A DNA stretch of 64,000 nucleotides from the NCBI GenBank assembly GCA_046350595.1, contig JAXMAC010000001.1:1-64000 (forward strand), given 5' to 3'. Origin of the DNA: JAHFOW01 sp046350595 (GTDB lineage: Bacteria > Planctomycetota > Brocadiia > Brocadiales > Brocadiaceae). Each line of letters opens with the position of its first letter. Position 1 is the stretch's first letter. The notes under the pieces were generated by a model, which was given only the letters and a program-made list of their open reading frames with translations, was not told the DNA's origin and searched no databases. Position numbers and translations under genes: made by a program. Positions 1 to 7,287 of the stretch are shown piece after piece.

Positions 1-141
1 TTTTTCACATCTCTTAACTAAACAATGGTATAAATAGTATAATGGTACTTCTTTTTGATATCAATTCATTTAATTTATAAGTCACGGTAACGTCAAAGTC
101 CTTTGACAAACAAGTCCAAACAAAGGGGTACACCTTAGTCT
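1..141. other. left-edge noncoding stretch
   Basis: AT-rich sequence between the window edge and the stop codon of the DUF5615 gene. I see no convincing reading frame, hairpin with a T-run or repeat here. Confidence 0.4.
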
Positions 142-492
142 TTATACAATCCAATCACTTAGCCAGACTATATTGTTTCTGACCTTTTCATAATTTAAAT
201 TTGAAATTAATTTCAATAATGCTTTTACGATTACTCCTATTGGGATCTGTTTTGAAAGTATAATACCGTTATGTTCAAGCTCTTTTTTCATAAAATCCGA
301 ATGAATTTTATAAAAATCAGCAATATTATGAGTAAAAATAACCCTTTTCTCTGAAGACGCGTATTGGAGCTGTTCGATATCCGTAAGACCCTTTCTTCCT
401 GTCTCTTTAACAGTTACTACATCATATCCTCTTAACCTTAACGATAGAGCTATTGCCTCTGGAACATCTTCGTCAAGATACAACTTTATCAT
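142..492 (-). CDS. DUF5615 family PIN-like toxin
   Basis: This 116-residue protein matches the DUF5615 (Mut7-C/PIN-like) family, small predicted ribonucleases that act as toxins in the cytoplasm. The family hallmark is visible: an N-terminal LYLDEDVPE segment with acidic residues at 7-9, then a TVKE stretch near residue 27 and VIFTHNIADFY near 51-61, where the second acidic residue lies. Length is normal. Its start codon overlaps the stop of the upstream DUF433 gene by 4 bases (ATGA), so the two are translationally coupled. That is the usual antitoxin-toxin arrangement. Toxicity is inferred from family and context only. Confidence 0.85.
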   Translation of the reverse strand: MIKLYLDEDVPEAIALSLRLRGYDVVTVKETGRKGLTDIEQLQYASSEKRVIFTHNIADFYKIHSDFMKKELEHNGIILSKQIPIGVIVKALLKLISNLNYEKVRNNIVWLSDWIV

Positions 493-773
493 TTAACTAC
501 GTTCCTGAAAAATGTCTCGTTTTCATTTTCCACAATGTCTTTTTCTACCTCTCCCTGATTATCATAATAATATGAAAATGCATCATGAACTTTTGAAGGA
601 GTTAGTTGCGGAAACTCTCTTATTATGTCCTCTACCGACATACCAACCTTATACCATTTGATAATAGACCATATAGGTATCCTTGTACCTTCAATTACAC
701 TTCTACCACCACATACACCCTTTTGTTTAGAAATATAAGGATGCATTTTTGATTTTTTCATCGTGAGTCCCAT
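489..773 (-). CDS. DUF433 family antitoxin
   Basis: This 94-residue protein belongs to the DUF433 family, small helix-turn-helix proteins paired with PIN-like toxins. The segment GGRSVIEGTRIPIWSI (residues about 23-38) followed by DIIREFPQLTPSKVHDAFSYY is the family pattern. A frame extends nine bases further upstream from a TTG, but the AGGAGG ribosome site sits about nine bases before the ATG at 773, so I take that start. It is the first gene of a two-gene operon with the downstream DUF5615 toxin. Two tandem palindromes lie 50-97 bases upstream and are candidate autoregulatory operators. Confidence 0.85.
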   Translation of the reverse strand: MGLTMKKSKMHPYISKQKGVCGGRSVIEGTRIPIWSIIKWYKVGMSVEDIIREFPQLTPSKVHDAFSYYYDNQGEVEKDIVENENETFFRNVVK

Positions 774-822
774 AGAAAACAACCTCCTTTAAATTTTTAA
801 CTCTTACAACTATAAAATATCA

Positions 823-870
823 ATTATGCTTGAAATATGCATAATACCTGTATGCTGAAAAGATGCATAC
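823..870. promoter_or_regulatory. tandem palindromic operator candidate
   Basis: Two inverted repeats with the same design lie upstream of the DUF433 gene. ATTATGC (823-829) faces GCATAAT (839-845), and GTATGC (850-855) faces GCATAC (865-870). Both have nine-base spacers and share a TATGC-N9-GCATA core, and their centres are 26 bases apart, so both lie near one face of the helix. The two 20-base units also agree directly at 16 of 20 positions. The position fits an operator for the antitoxin. Binding is inferred. Confidence 0.55.
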
Positions 871-1239
871 CAGTGGATAACTCTGTTTTGTTTTTTCTCC
901 TAAACCAAAGGCTTCCACAAGCCCAATATCCAGGAAAGATGGATTGAAAATTCATGAGGTCACCTTCATTTCTCAATTATCATTCCCTTCGTTTCTTCTT
1001 TAGCATCACGGTTACTTACGATTTATTATTAACCACGGATAAACCTGGCGCAGCGAAGCCGCAACCAAATTCGAAATACGAATATCGAAATATGAAACAA
1101 ATTCAAATGACAAAAAACTCAATGCTCAAAACTTTACGTAAGCATAATCTAATCAATGCCTTACAGTACTACAATAAAGTGCAATAGCTTATTTTCCCTA
1201 TATTAAAAATGGCGCCGCAACAAATACTTCGGTTTTTCT
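871..1239. other. noncoding spacer with degenerate repeat
   Basis: No convincing gene is seen. Around 1070-1110 the sequence has short imperfect direct repeats of the type GAAATACGAATATCGAAATATGAAAC, low-complexity material resembling a decayed dispersed repeat. The plus-strand frame 954-1187 runs across it but has no ribosome site and no recognisable protein. Confidence 0.4.
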
Positions 1240-1485
1240 TTATGCAACAGTACTTTCTTCATACGACAAAATATCAACTGTCACCTTACCCAACAAATGA
1301 CTTTTACCCTTTGCCAGTTTTTCCAGTTCCTTGTAAACATTACTTGTCAAATATTTTTCTCCACACTGCTGACAAACACCAGCAGGGACATCTTGAATTA
1401 CTACCAAATTATTCCCCCATCGGTAATCAATTGCAACTTGTCGCTGGATTACTTTTCCTTTACAAAAATAACATTTATCAATCAT
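1240..1485 (-). CDS. YgiT-type zinc finger antitoxin-like protein
   Basis: This 81-residue protein resembles the YgiT/MqsA N-terminal zinc-finger family, usual partner of DUF4258 toxins. The N terminus has CYFCKG and, about 34 residues on, CQQCGEKY, giving a four-cysteine zinc site. The family's VPAGVC lead-in to the second pair is present. I chose the ATG at 1485 because the protein then starts just before the first CxxC. The longer frame to 1545 lies inside the upstream gene. It begins one base after the stop of the chimeric PIN/DUF4258 frame (TAA-A-ATG), which shows it was the second gene of a DUF4258 pair. Confidence 0.8.
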   Translation of the reverse strand: MIDKCYFCKGKVIQRQVAIDYRWGNNLVVIQDVPAGVCQQCGEKYLTSNVYKELEKLAKGKSHLLGKVTVDILSYEESTVA

Positions 1486-1486
1486 T

Positions 1487-1696
1487 TTAAACTCTCTTCT
1501 TTCTGGTCTTCCAATCTTCTTTCCATTCTTTATAATCAGGCTCATAGGCTGTTATAATAAGGATTTCATCTTCTTCTAATTTACCACAAACAACATGCAA
1601 AGGCTTTTCAGAAAAGACAATCTCCTTTATCCTATCTGACCCAACTTCATCGATATATAGCTTAACCAGTGCACTGGAATCGAGATAAAAATTCAC
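1487..1696 (-). pseudogene. chimeric remnant: VapC PIN start joined to DUF4258 tail
   Basis: This 69-residue frame is a splice of two unrelated toxins. Residues 1-27 (NFYLDSSALVKLYIDE) are the beginning of a VapC-type PIN domain with its first acidic residue. From about residue 30, PLHVVCGKLEEDE and ITAYEPDYKEW are the C-terminal half of a DUF4258 protein. The join near 1604-1615 keeps the frame open. It starts with GTG (1694-1696) behind an AGGGG ribosome site. Upstream is an AbrB-like gene and downstream a YgiT gene, the expected partners of the two parents. The simplest reading is one deletion that fused two neighbouring toxin-antitoxin pairs and destroyed both toxins. Confidence 0.7.
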
Positions 1697-1741
1697 TTCG
1701 CCCCTCGAAAGTTTATAACGGTTTCAGACATAGGTTCACCT

Positions 1742-1981
1742 TTAAGTATGAATGAGCCTTCGTTTATTTACAGGTTTTATTCTTTCTTTTGCTGGAGCTT
1801 TTATAAGCCCCTTCTCCTGCAACTTCTTTAACATATCTTCGCCTGCTGCTGCCTCTTCACCTAATATGATAAGCCTTATTTTACTTCCAGCTTTCCAGTT
1901 TAAAAGCTGTTTTTCACCTTCAGGTATGTTTATATGCCCGTCATTCATAATTTCCCCAAAACATTCCCTCGCCTTTATCAT
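1742..1981 (-). CDS. AbrB/MazE-like antitoxin (VapB type)
   Basis: This 79-residue protein resembles small AbrB-fold antitoxins. The N-terminal half has the pattern GEIMNDGHINIPEG...WKAGSKIRLIILGEE (residues about 9-48), a swapped-hairpin DNA-binding fold, followed by a charged tail rich in lysine and arginine. The start is the ATG at 1981, seven bases after GGAGG. A TTG four codons upstream overlaps the ribosome site and is unlikely. It precedes the chimeric PIN/DUF4258 remnant by 45 bases, so its original toxin was probably the PIN gene. It may be an orphan antitoxin. Family assignment is moderate because such proteins are short. Confidence 0.6.
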   Translation of the reverse strand: MIKARECFGEIMNDGHINIPEGEKQLLNWKAGSKIRLIILGEEAAAGEDMLKKLQEKGLIKAPAKERIKPVNKRRLIHT

Positions 1982-2065
1982 TTTTACCTCCAATTACTCA
2001 TGATTTATTGTACTTTAGCTTCACGATTGCTTCGTACTGGAGGTTTAATAAAACCGGCTGAAAAC

Positions 2066-3454
2066 TCATACCCTCCCATATCCATCATCCAATCTCACAA
2101 TATCATCTTCTTCAACATATTCACCATTCTGAACTTCGATAATTTCAAGTTGCACTTTACCCGGGTTCTCAAGTCTATGGGGTATTGATTTTGATATATA
2201 GATACTCTCGTTTTCGTGAACAAATTTCTCTTCGCTTCCGACGGTAACTCTTGCTGTTCCTTTTGTAACAACCCAGTGTTCAGTTCTGTGGTGATGCAAC
2301 TGGAGACTCAACCTTTCTGTCGGATTCACTACTATCCGTTTAATTTTATATCTGGGACCTTCTTCAAGTATTGTATAGCTTCCCCATGGTCTATAGGTCG
2401 TAACATGCTCTTCACCTTCGCGCCTGGCGTTTTCTTTTAAGTTGTTTACAATGTCTTTTACCCGCTGAGCCTCTCCTCTTTTTGCAATCAATATCGCATC
2501 ATCAGTCTCAATAATCAGACAATCTTCCAGCCCTATCGTGGAAATGAGTCTCTTGTTACCTATAATAAGCGAATCTTTGGTACCAATTGAAAGAACATCG
2601 CCCATTTTGACATTCCCCTGTTCATCTTTATCAAGTACCTCAAAGAGTGAATCCCACGAACCTATATCATTCCAGTAGATATCCAGAGGCAGCGTTACCA
2701 CCCTATCCGATTTTTCCATAATTGCGTAATCTATGGATATGTCAGGCATTTGAATAAAAGACGTTACCATCTCATCAAAACTTTTGCCCATGTGTTTATT
2801 AATGCGAGGCTCGTATTTCTCAAACTCTTCCATTATCGTACCGATAGTAAAAGCAAACATACCTGAATTCCAATAGTAATTTCCGTCCTGTAAATACCTT
2901 TGCGCTGTATCTTTATCAGGTTTTTCCGTAAACTTCTCGGCCTTAAAATATCTTTGCTTACCATCCGCCCTTCGCGCACTGCATTGAATGTAACCGTACC
3001 CCGTTTCTGGCTTTGAAGGTTGAATCCCAAAAGTAACAATAAAACCTTCCCGGGCAATCTCCTCTGCTTGTTTCAAATATTCCCTGAACTTATCGTCAGG
3101 TTTGATGATATGGTCTGAAGGTGATATGAAAACAACCTCATCTTTGCCACAACCTAATTTATCTAAACAATATTTAACCCCCAATGCTATTGCCGGCGCC
3201 GTATTTCTACCTATCGGTTCAAGTATTGATTGATGAACGGACAAACCCCTCAATTCAGATATGACATAAAATTTGTAGTCAATTTTTGTCATAATAACGA
3301 TATCATCGGGTTTAACAACGCCAATCAACCGTTCCACGGTTTGTTGTAAAAGGGATTTGTTTCCATTCAATTTGAGAAATTGTTTAGGAAAATTTTGCCT
3401 GCTGAGCGGCCACAGCCTTGTACCAGAACCACCCGCTAAAACGAGCGCCTTCAT
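2066..3454 (-). CDS. manC: mannose-1-phosphate guanylyltransferase / mannose-6-phosphate isomerase
   Basis: A 462-residue bifunctional type II enzyme making GDP-mannose from mannose-1-phosphate and GTP, and able to interconvert fructose-6-phosphate and mannose-6-phosphate. The N terminus carries the nucleotidyltransferase signature GGSGTRLWP at residues 8-16, then FPKQFLKL. The cytoplasmic C-terminal cupin starts at RPWGSYTILEEG and includes LQLHHHRTEHW, the metal-binding isomerase motif. Length is typical for the ManC/AlgA family. It is the last gene of a minus-strand set with kdsA and a sugar epimerase, which points to LPS or exopolysaccharide sugar supply. Confidence 0.93.
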   Translation of the reverse strand: MKALVLAGGSGTRLWPLSRQNFPKQFLKLNGNKSLLQQTVERLIGVVKPDDIVIMTKIDYKFYVISELRGLSVHQSILEPIGRNTAPAIALGVKYCLDKLGCGKDEVVFISPSDHIIKPDDKFREYLKQAEEIAREGFIVTFGIQPSKPETGYGYIQCSARRADGKQRYFKAEKFTEKPDKDTAQRYLQDGNYYWNSGMFAFTIGTIMEEFEKYEPRINKHMGKSFDEMVTSFIQMPDISIDYAIMEKSDRVVTLPLDIYWNDIGSWDSLFEVLDKDEQGNVKMGDVLSIGTKDSLIIGNKRLISTIGLEDCLIIETDDAILIAKRGEAQRVKDIVNNLKENARREGEEHVTTYRPWGSYTILEEGPRYKIKRIVVNPTERLSLQLHHHRTEHWVVTKGTARVTVGSEEKFVHENESIYISKSIPHRLENPGKVQLEIIEVQNGEYVEEDDIVRLDDGYGRV

Positions 3455-3491
3455 TGTGTCTCCTGGATTTTTTCAAAAGGGTAAATGAATT

Positions 3492-4502
3492 TCAAATTTT
3501 ATAATAGTCCTTATACCATGCCACAAATCTCTCGAGACCAGCCTCAATTGTTGTTGAAGGTTTAAATCCGGCGTCTTTTACTAAATCGTCAACATCTGCA
3601 AACGTTGCGGGTACATCACCAGGCTGTAAGGGTAATAAGTTCTTTTTCGCCTTTGTACCAATTAACACTTCGAGAACTTCAATAAACCTCATAAGCTCAA
3701 CGGGATTATTATTCCCTATATTGTATAACTTATAAGGTGCATAGCTTGTAGCCGAATCGGGATTATTGCCACTCCAGTTTCGATTTGGCTCAGGGATTTT
3801 ATCCATTACCCTGACAATCCCTTCAGTAATATCGTCAATGTACGTAAAGTCCCTTTTCATCTTGCCGTAATTAAACACGTCTATGGGCTTCCCTTCAATG
3901 ATAGCCTTTGTAAAGAGAAAATACGCCATATCCGGACGTCCCCACCGTCCGTAAACGGTAAAAAATCTCAGGCCCGTACACGGTATGTGATAGAGACTTG
4001 CATACGTATGAGCCATGAGTTCGTTTGCCTTTTTTGTTGCGGCATAGAGGGAAACGGGGTGATCTACATTATGGTGTACAGAGTATGGCATCTTTGTATT
4101 CGCCCCGTATACTGAACTCGACGAAGCGAAAACAAGGTGTTTAATTTTGGTATGCCTGCATCCTTCAAGGATATTCAAAAACCCGGAAATATTGCTGTCA
4201 ATATAAGCGTATGGATTTTTGAGTGAATATCTCACCCCTGCCTGCGCAGCAAGGTTTACAACAATATCGAATTCTTTTTCAGAAAAGAGTTTGGAAACGC
4301 CTTCCCTATCTGCGATATCAATCCTTATAAATTGAAAATTTTTACAACCTTCTATTTGTCTCAATCTATCGAATTTTAGTTTAATATCATAATAATCATT
4401 GATATTATCAATACCGATAACTTCATCACCGCGCTCTATCAGTCTTTTACAAAGATGAAATCCTATAAAACCTGCAACACCAGTAACGAGAATCTTATTC
4501 AT
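3492..4502 (-). CDS. NAD-dependent UDP-sugar epimerase (UDP-glucuronate 4-epimerase type)
   Basis: A 336-residue short-chain dehydrogenase/reductase of the extended class. The NAD-binding motif GVAGFIG is at residues 8-14, the SSSVYG segment at 128-133, and the catalytic YxxxK at Y153-K157. The IDNINDYYD start after the first beta strands and the GRPDMAYFLFTKAI region favour the UDP-glucuronate 4-epimerase (CapI/LpsL) branch over GalE. That makes UDP-galacturonate, a surface-polysaccharide precursor. It sits 37 bases upstream of manC and 48 bases downstream of kdsA on the same strand. Substrate is inferred from subfamily resemblance. Confidence 0.85.
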   Translation of the reverse strand: MNKILVTGVAGFIGFHLCKRLIERGDEVIGIDNINDYYDIKLKFDRLRQIEGCKNFQFIRIDIADREGVSKLFSEKEFDIVVNLAAQAGVRYSLKNPYAYIDSNISGFLNILEGCRHTKIKHLVFASSSSVYGANTKMPYSVHHNVDHPVSLYAATKKANELMAHTYASLYHIPCTGLRFFTVYGRWGRPDMAYFLFTKAIIEGKPIDVFNYGKMKRDFTYIDDITEGIVRVMDKIPEPNRNWSGNNPDSATSYAPYKLYNIGNNNPVELMRFIEVLEVLIGTKAKKNLLPLQPGDVPATFADVDDLVKDAGFKPSTTIEAGLERFVAWYKDYYKI

Positions 4503-4550
4503 AAATTCATGCCCCGTACGAAACTCTTCTCCCGCAAAAAATCCTCTTTA

Positions 4551-5375
4551 TCAAACAGGTTGAACAACCTTATGAATCTCTACTACCTGTTCAATTAGCC
4601 TGGGTAAATCGTCTATTGGCAGCATGGTGGCTGCGTCCGAAAGCGCCTTCTCTGGAAATTCGTGCACTTCGAGAAACAGTCCATTACACCCCGTAGCAAC
4701 AGCCGCTCTGGCAAGGGGGACAACCATGTTTCTTTCCCCGCCTGATACACTTCCACCCCCACCAGGTAATTGAACACTATGAGTGGCGTCAAAAATTACC
4801 GGATAACCCACCTCACGCATAATAACCAGCGAACGCATATCGCTCACCAGATTATTATAACCAAAACATGTTCCCCGTTCGGTTAACAAGATCTTTTCAT
4901 TCCCAACACTCCGTATTTTTTCAATAACAGCCTTCATATCCCACGGCGCCAAAAATTGTCCCTTTTTGACATTAACGGGCTTACCTGTTTTTGACGCTGC
5001 GATGATTAAGTCGGTCTGACGACAAAGAAATGCCGGGATTTGTATGATGTCGAGGGTTTCTGACACCATTGCCACATCGTCCCTTTCATGAACGTCCGAA
5101 AGTATGGGAACGTTAAACCGTTTTTTAATATCGGCAAGAATTTTAATCCCTTCTTTAATACCAGGCCCCCTATATGAATTGATCGACGTCCGGTTTGCTT
5201 TATCATAAGATGCCTTAAAAATAAACGGTACCTTTTTTGCTATAAAGATGGTTTTTAATCTTTCCGCTAATCTCAAACAGCCTTCTTTATCCTCTATGAC
5301 ACACGGTCCGGCAATAAAGACGAGCGGTTGCCTATCGCCTATTGACAGGTTACCAATATTAACAAGGTTTTTCAT
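4551..5375 (-). CDS. kdsA: 3-deoxy-8-phosphooctulonate synthase (KDO-8-P synthase)
   Basis: A 274-residue enzyme condensing phosphoenolpyruvate with arabinose-5-phosphate to KDO-8-phosphate, a committed step to the LPS inner core. Recognisable segments are FIAGPCVIED near the start, FKASYDKANRTS, and the C-terminal LFLEVHEFPEKALSDAATM. The frame is open 12 codons further upstream, but those residues are hydrophobic and aromatic and unlike the family, so I take the ATG at 5375. The gene heads a minus-strand polysaccharide operon with the epimerase and manC, and implies a Gram-negative envelope with KDO-containing LPS. Confidence 0.93.
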   Translation of the reverse strand: MKNLVNIGNLSIGDRQPLVFIAGPCVIEDKEGCLRLAERLKTIFIAKKVPFIFKASYDKANRTSINSYRGPGIKEGIKILADIKKRFNVPILSDVHERDDVAMVSETLDIIQIPAFLCRQTDLIIAASKTGKPVNVKKGQFLAPWDMKAVIEKIRSVGNEKILLTERGTCFGYNNLVSDMRSLVIMREVGYPVIFDATHSVQLPGGGGSVSGGERNMVVPLARAAVATGCNGLFLEVHEFPEKALSDAATMLPIDDLPRLIEQVVEIHKVVQPV

Positions 5376-5513
5376 CGTGTAAAAAGCATAAAAAAAATAA
5401 ATATAAAACAATCATTGTAATATAAATAACAACCTGAAGGGTGTCAACAGAATATAAATGTTTTTCTCGTTGATTAGCCATTTTCATCTTTCAATATACA
5501 AAAAGAGTTTGCT

Positions 5514-5541
5514 ACCTATTTACCCTGTAGGTAAAATAGGT
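5514..5541. promoter_or_regulatory. imperfect palindrome in divergent intergenic region
   Basis: ACCTATTTACC (5514-5524) faces GGTAAAATAGGT (5530-5541), identical arms except for one extra A. The site lies between the divergent kdsA and the plus-strand secreted protein. There is no T-run, so an operator is likelier than a terminator. The bound regulator is unknown. Confidence 0.35.
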
Positions 5542-5599
5542 GTATGGCAAGCAGACACTTGCTAATTTTCTCCTGATAATGAAAATGAGGGTTATATAA

Positions 5600-5965
5600 A
5601 TGAAGAGAAATATATGTGTGTTTGTAATCTTACTTTGCAGTATATCATTTTCAGCTTTCGGACAATACTACGATTTCGAAGCCCCTGAGATAAAACTAAA
5701 AACAGGCATGCCCAGTGTATTTGCGGTGGAAAGTGTGCGGCAAATATCCGACAATGAGGGGGAATCTGTACTCAATGTCAATGTGCTCGTAAAAAAAGGA
5801 AGAATTGAATCGGTAAGCAGAGATGGCGGGTGCTGGATTGTTACTGTGCGCGCAAGCAGTAAAGAGGCGTCAACCTATTTGATTAAAGATAGCCAATTTA
5901 GGATTATTGGCGAAGAGTCGAAAAAGGTTATTGTCAACGCCATCCACTGGAAAGACGGGAATTAA
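5600..5965 (+). CDS. small secreted protein of unknown function
   Basis: I do not recognise this 121-residue protein. It begins with a clear Sec signal peptide: KRN, then a hydrophobic run to about residue 20 and a likely cleavage after SAFG. The mature part of about 100 residues has alternating hydrophobic residues (VLNVNVLVKKGRIESV, CWIVTVRASS), suggesting a small beta-rich periplasmic domain. It has no heme motif. A GAGGG ribosome site precedes the ATG. The stop is three bases before cobM, so the two are probably cotranscribed, although no functional link to corrin synthesis is visible. Confidence 0.7.
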   Translation: MKRNICVFVILLCSISFSAFGQYYDFEAPEIKLKTGMPSVFAVESVRQISDNEGESVLNVNVLVKKGRIESVSRDGGCWIVTVRASSKEASTYLIKDSQFRIIGEESKKVIVNAIHWKDGN

Positions 5966-5968
5966 TTT

Positions 5969-6688
5969 ATGAAGGTATATTTTATAGGCGCCGGCCCAGG
6001 GGATCCAGAATTGATAACAATAAAGGGGATGAAGGCCATTCAACGTGCCCATTATTGTATTTACGCAGGCTCGCTGGTAAATGCAGAACTACTTAAACTT
6101 CTTCCCCCGCATGCAAAGATATACGATTCTTCCAAAATGAACCTGGAAGAAATGGTTGCGGTTTATAAGGAAGCCCAGGGACAAGATGTTGATGTCGCAA
6201 GGGTGCATTCCGGAGATCCATCCATTTATGGCGCAATACAGGAACAGATGGATGCCCTCGATAAACTGAGCATTACCTACGAGGTTATACCGGGGGTTAG
6301 CTCCTTTCTTGCCACCGCTGCGGTACTAAAGCAAGAACTAACCCTTCCTGGGGTTACCCAAACGATTGTAATTACGCGTATGGAGGGGAAAACACCCATA
6401 CCAGAAAAGGAGCATCTGGGCGCACTGGCAATCGCAACACCCACGTTGTGTATTTTTCTCAGTATAGACAAAATCGAAGAGATTTCAGAAATACTTCTCC
6501 CTCATTACGGCATGAATTGCCCGGTTGCCGTTGTTTATAAGGCAACATGGCCTGACCAGAAGATTGTCAGCGCCAAACTGTCCAATGTTACAGAAAAGGT
6601 TAAGCAAGCCGATATTAAAAAATCCGCACTTATTATCGTCGGATGGGCTTTGGACAAGGAATTCCAGAGATCCTTCTTATACAGTTAA
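5969..6688 (+). CDS. cobM/cbiF: precorrin-4/cobalt-precorrin-4 C11-methyltransferase
   Basis: A 239-residue SAM-dependent tetrapyrrole methylase. The glycine-rich loop GAGPGDPELIT is at residues 7-17. RVHSGDPSIYGA, VIPGVSSFLA and TRMEGKTPIPE follow at the positions typical of the C11 enzyme. It methylates the corrin ring during cobalamin synthesis in the cytoplasm. No other corrin gene is adjacent, so the pathway is probably scattered in this genome, and I see no cobalamin riboswitch upstream. Family certainty is high. The sequence alone does not say whether the aerobic or anaerobic substrate is used; an anaerobe would use the cobalt form. Confidence 0.9.
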   Translation: MKVYFIGAGPGDPELITIKGMKAIQRAHYCIYAGSLVNAELLKLLPPHAKIYDSSKMNLEEMVAVYKEAQGQDVDVARVHSGDPSIYGAIQEQMDALDKLSITYEVIPGVSSFLATAAVLKQELTLPGVTQTIVITRMEGKTPIPEKEHLGALAIATPTLCIFLSIDKIEEISEILLPHYGMNCPVAVVYKATWPDQKIVSAKLSNVTEKVKQADIKKSALIIVGWALDKEFQRSFLYS

Positions 6689-6821
6689 ATTACAAATTTG
6701 AGAAACATGCCTACGAATCACAGTGGTTTAAAACTTTCTGTATCCATAAGTAAACCTTTCAAAGTTTTTACTTCGTTACAACATCGGCGCTCTTCCACAC
6801 CTAAAATTATCAAGAAAATAC

Positions 6822-6850
6822 TTGATTCGCACGTTTATTTATTGTATTCT
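6822..6850 (+). promoter_or_regulatory. sigma-70-type promoter for HU gene
   Basis: TTGATT (6822-6827) and TATTCT (6845-6850) are separated by exactly 17 bases, about 60 bases upstream of the HU start codon, with an AAAGGAGGG ribosome site in between. The elements and spacing fit a housekeeping promoter. Confidence 0.55.
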
Positions 6851-6911
6851 AAGCCGAATTGTAGCGTTTCTTGTTCCTATTTTATCAACCATTTTTAAAG
6901 GAGGGTAGTGA

Positions 6912-7202
6912 ATGAATAAGCAGGAATTAATTGAAATCGTGGCAAAAGAGTGTGAAATCTCAAAGGCATGCGGAGAAAAGGCGGTAAACGCCGTTTTGGA
7001 TGGCATAAAAAATGGTCTTAAAAAAAGCAAGGGCAAGGAAACCGAAGCAGTACGATTAATCGGCTTTGGTAGTTTTTCTGTAAGAGAAAGGAAGGCCAGA
7101 AAGGGACGTAATCCACAAACGGGAGAGACAATTAAAATCAAGGCAAGCAAGACGATAAAGTTTACCCCAGGGCAGGACTTTAAAAGCTTAGTTAACAAGT
7201 AA
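6912..7202 (+). CDS. HU/IHF family DNA-binding protein
   Basis: A 96-residue nucleoid protein. It has the HU N-terminal helices (NKQELIEIVAKE), the GFGSFSVRERKARKGRNP beta-arm base (residues about 57-74) and the conserved GETIKIKASKTIKFTPG tail. Slightly longer than the usual 90 because of lysine-rich extra residues around 36-44. It binds and bends DNA as a dimer. A strong ribosome site (AAAGGAGGG, six-base spacing) and promoter precede it, and a strong hairpin terminator follows, so it is a single-gene, probably highly expressed unit. Confidence 0.93.
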   Translation: MNKQELIEIVAKECEISKACGEKAVNAVLDGIKNGLKKSKGKETEAVRLIGFGSFSVRERKARKGRNPQTGETIKIKASKTIKFTPGQDFKSLVNK

Positions 7203-7228
7203 ATTATTTATATCAAACTATAAAAATA

Positions 7229-7256
7229 AAAAAGCAGGCTCAGCAGCCTGCTTTTT
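7229..7256. terminator. bidirectional terminator between HU and typA
   Basis: AAAAAGCAGGCT (7229-7240) pairs with AGCCTGCTTTTTT (7245-7256) around a four-base loop. A-rich and T-rich flanks make it work for both convergent genes. Confidence 0.9.
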
Positions 7257-7287
7257 TATTTACTTTACTTCTTTATATTTTTTTCTG

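Noticed and set aside
954..1187. Plus-strand frame of 77 codons
   Set aside because: No ribosome site, low-complexity repeat-like sequence and no recognisable family; treated as decayed repeat.
1209..1557. Plus-strand frames opposite the YgiT gene
   Set aside because: They are antisense to a clear zinc-finger protein and show no family resemblance.
5412..5599. Cobalamin riboswitch ahead of the cobM unit
   Set aside because: No B12-box-like sequence or fitting stem set is visible; only a small palindrome is present.
6698..6898. Plus-strand frame of 66 codons before HU
   Set aside because: It lies over the HU promoter, lacks a ribosome site and resembles no protein.
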